Shown here piece after piece: positions 51,085-52,578 of a stretch of 52,578 nucleotides of DNA; positions within the stretch are counted from its first letter, which is position 1, and each line of letters opens with the position of its first letter. Made by a program: the position numbers and the translations under genes. The notes beneath the pieces are model-generated. The model did not search any database, had not been told where the DNA came from, and saw only the letters and a program-made list of their open reading frames with translations. This DNA comes from Alphaproteobacteria bacterium (GTDB lineage: Bacteria > Pseudomonadota > Alphaproteobacteria > Micropepsales > Micropepsaceae), in assembly GCA_016792565.1 (NCBI GenBank), contig JAEUMK010000006.1:1-52578 (forward strand), given 5' to 3'.

Positions 51085-52158
51085 ATGCCTAACAGGAAAC
51101 TCCTCTTCTATACGCACGCCCTGGTCGGCGGCGGCGCGGAGCGCGTGTGGGCGCTGGTCGCCGCCGGTCTCTTCGCGCGCGGCTGGGACGTGACCTTCGG
51201 CGTCGACTTCGCTGCCCCCGAGAACGAGCATCTGCTGCCCGCCGGCATGAAGCGCGTGACCTTCGGCCGGGGGCACGCAGGCGCCGTGCGGGCGCTCGCG
51301 CGTCATCTGAAGGCCGAACGGCCGCGCGCCGCCTTTGCTGCGGTCGGCGCCTCGAACCTCAAGCTGCTGCTCGCCAAGGGGCTGGCGCGCTGGCCGGGTG
51401 CGGCGATCCTCTCGGCCCATGGCCGCTACGACGCCGAGCCGCGCTTTCTGGGCCGCTTCACCTATGCCTCGACCGTCTTCACCAGCCGCCTCGCGGCACG
51501 CACGGTGGCGGTGTCCGACGATCTGCGGCGCTATCTCATCGGCCGCTTTCGTGCCCGCGCCGACCGCGTGGTGACGATCCCCAATGCCATCCACCTGCCG
51601 CCCGCCGCCGACGTTCCGGACGCGGCCGCGCTCGCCGCGCGCGACGATGTCGTTCTGGCGATCGGAAGGCTGGTGCCCGAGAAGGACTTCCCGACGCTTC
51701 TGAAGGCGGTCGCCTCGGCGCGCCGCGCGCCGCGCCTGATCGTCCTGGGCGAGGGGCCCGAGCGGGCCGCCCTGGAGGCCGAGGCGGCGGCGCTCGGCAT
51801 CGCCGGCCGGACCTCGTTCCGCGGCTATCTCAACGCGCCCTGGCCGGTCTTCGCGGAGGCCAAGATGCTGGCGCTGTCCTCGCGCACGGAAGCCTTCGGC
51901 AATGTGCTGGTCGAGGCGCTGGGGCACGGATTGCCGGTCGTCGCGACGCGCTGCGGCGGGCCTGAGGAGGTTCTGCGCGGCGGCCGCGACGGCGCGCTGG
52001 TTGCGGTCGGCGATGTGGCCGGTCTGGCCGCCGCGATCGACGCGACGCTTGCCGATCCAGGCGATCCGGCCGTCCACCGGGCGCGGGCCGAGGCGTTTTC
52101 GCTCGACCGGGCGCTCGACCGGTTCGAGGCGCTGATTGCCGAGGCGGCCCCGGCATGA
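51085..52158 (+). CDS. GT4-family glycosyltransferase
   Basis: The product of about 357 residues has the GT-B fold. The N-terminus KLLFYTHALVGGGAERVWAL has the acceptor-side Gly-rich loop. The C-terminal half has VLAIGRLVPEKDFPTLLKAV, FRGYLNAPWPVFAEAKMLAL and the nucleotide-sugar motif SSRTEAFGNVLVEALGHGLP (EX7E). It transfers a sugar from a nucleotide donor, retaining the anomer. I use ATG 51085; GTG 51058 adds nine residues and neither has a good ribosome-binding site. It is divergent from the operon at 47409-50973 and overlaps the next gene as ATGA. Confidence 0.88.
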   Translation: MPNRKLLFYTHALVGGGAERVWALVAAGLFARGWDVTFGVDFAAPENEHLLPAGMKRVTFGRGHAGAVRALARHLKAERPRAAFAAVGASNLKLLLAKGLARWPGAAILSAHGRYDAEPRFLGRFTYASTVFTSRLAARTVAVSDDLRRYLIGRFRARADRVVTIPNAIHLPPAADVPDAAALAARDDVVLAIGRLVPEKDFPTLLKAVASARRAPRLIVLGEGPERAALEAEAAALGIAGRTSFRGYLNAPWPVFAEAKMLALSSRTEAFGNVLVEALGHGLPVVATRCGGPEEVLRGGRDGALVAVGDVAGLAAAIDATLADPGDPAVHRARAEAFSLDRALDRFEALIAEAAPA

Positions 52159-52578
52159 GCCCGCCGAGCCGCGACATCATGGGCGTCGCCGTGACCGCCG
52201 CGACCGCCGCCGAGATGACGGCGGCCCTCGACCGCCGCCGCGGCGAGGGCGCGCGCACCAGGCTCGCCTTCCTCAACGCCCACACCTCGAACCTCGCCGC
52301 CGCCGATCCGGCCTTCCGCGCGATGCTGGGGGACTTCGTCGTCCTCAATGACGGCATCGGCGTCGATATCGCCAGCCGCTGGCTGCATGGCGCGCGCTTT
52401 CCCGAGAACCTGAACGGCACCGATTTCGTCCCGGCCGATCTGCAGGCGACGGCCCGGCCGGCCCGGCTGTTCCTGCTGGGCGCCGCTCCCGGGATCGCCG
52501 AGGCGGCCGCCGCAAGGCTGATCGCCGCCGCGCCCCAGCACACGCTGGCCGGCGTGCGGCACGGCTATTTCGCCGCCG
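52155..52578 (+). CDS. WecG/TagA/CpsF-family glycosyltransferase (GT26), partial
   Basis: About 141 codons are present; the gene runs off the right edge. The motifs LNAHTSNLAAADPAFRAML, VLNDGIGVDIASRWL and ENLNGTDFVPADL are those of GT26 enzymes such as WecG and TagA, which add N-acetylmannosaminuronate, N-acetylmannosamine or a similar sugar to a lipid-linked precursor. The ATGA overlap with the GT4 gene shows a surface-polysaccharide cluster continuing to the right. Confidence 0.88.
   Translation, partial: MSPPSRDIMGVAVTAATAAEMTAALDRRRGEGARTRLAFLNAHTSNLAAADPAFRAMLGDFVVLNDGIGVDIASRWLHGARFPENLNGTDFVPADLQATARPARLFLLGAAPGIAEAAAARLIAAAPQHTLAGVRHGYFAA

Noticed and set aside
1-52578. Mobile elements, CRISPR arrays, rRNA or tRNA genes
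   Set aside because: I found no transposase or integrase, no regularly spaced repeats, and no foldable tRNA on either strand.

Overview
The window is chromosomal DNA from a G+C-rich alphaproteobacterium. Three things support this: the gene order around cytochrome c maturation (ccmE-ccmF-ccmH-degP, then an OmpR-type regulator, a histidine kinase and, after an interruption, glnE), which matches the rhizobial cycHJKL-degP-glnE neighbourhood; an MbfA-type ferritin/VIT1 fusion; and strong third-position G/C bias. I cannot place the order or genus from sequence alone. Coding density is high, many neighbours overlap by ATGA or GTGA, and I see no insertion sequence, prophage, CRISPR array, rRNA or tRNA.

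Layout. 1-1077: start of a CaiB/BaiF CoA-transferase and a small secreted protein, separated by 330 bp with two related palindromes. 1161-14407: cytochrome c maturation, with ccmI split from ccmEFH by a hydrolase, a TetA-like exporter with a YjbR-like protein, and a DUF4139 protein with a lipoprotein; then degP and a two-component pair. 14404-19385: a UMF1-type transporter, HU and glnE. 19382-30297: a polyamine neighbourhood made of PotABC-like transport genes, SpeE and SpeD (divergent, each with a recognisable promoter), a PotD/PotF-like binding protein and a gamma-glutamylputrescine-synthetase-like enzyme. An ampR-class A beta-lactamase pair and an ECF sigma/membrane protein/periplasmic sensor operon sit inside it.

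30299-38564: a sensor kinase, a secreted protein that looks like a degenerate PelA middle region, a small TPR protein, aminopeptidase N and a conserved hypothetical. 38830-41706: two acyl-CoA dehydrogenase subunits and a GNAT enzyme. 41770-44062: a TauD-family dioxygenase and MbfA behind a textbook promoter and a leader of about 250 nt that can fold into a hairpin. 44079-47433: EF-P with both enzymes that beta-lysylate it (EpmA, EpmB), coupled to a pyroglutamyl-peptidase. 47409-52578: the edge of a surface-glycan locus with an acyltransferase, a JmjC-like cupin, a GINT1-like glycosyltransferase, a GT4 enzyme and a WecG/TagA enzyme that runs off the end.

The best candidates for undescribed biology are the kinase/PelA-like/TPR operon, the promoter and structured leader of tauD-mbfA, the glycan operon with the JmjC-like cupin, and the paired dyads ahead of the pot genes. 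All functional calls come from reading motifs; no database search was possible.
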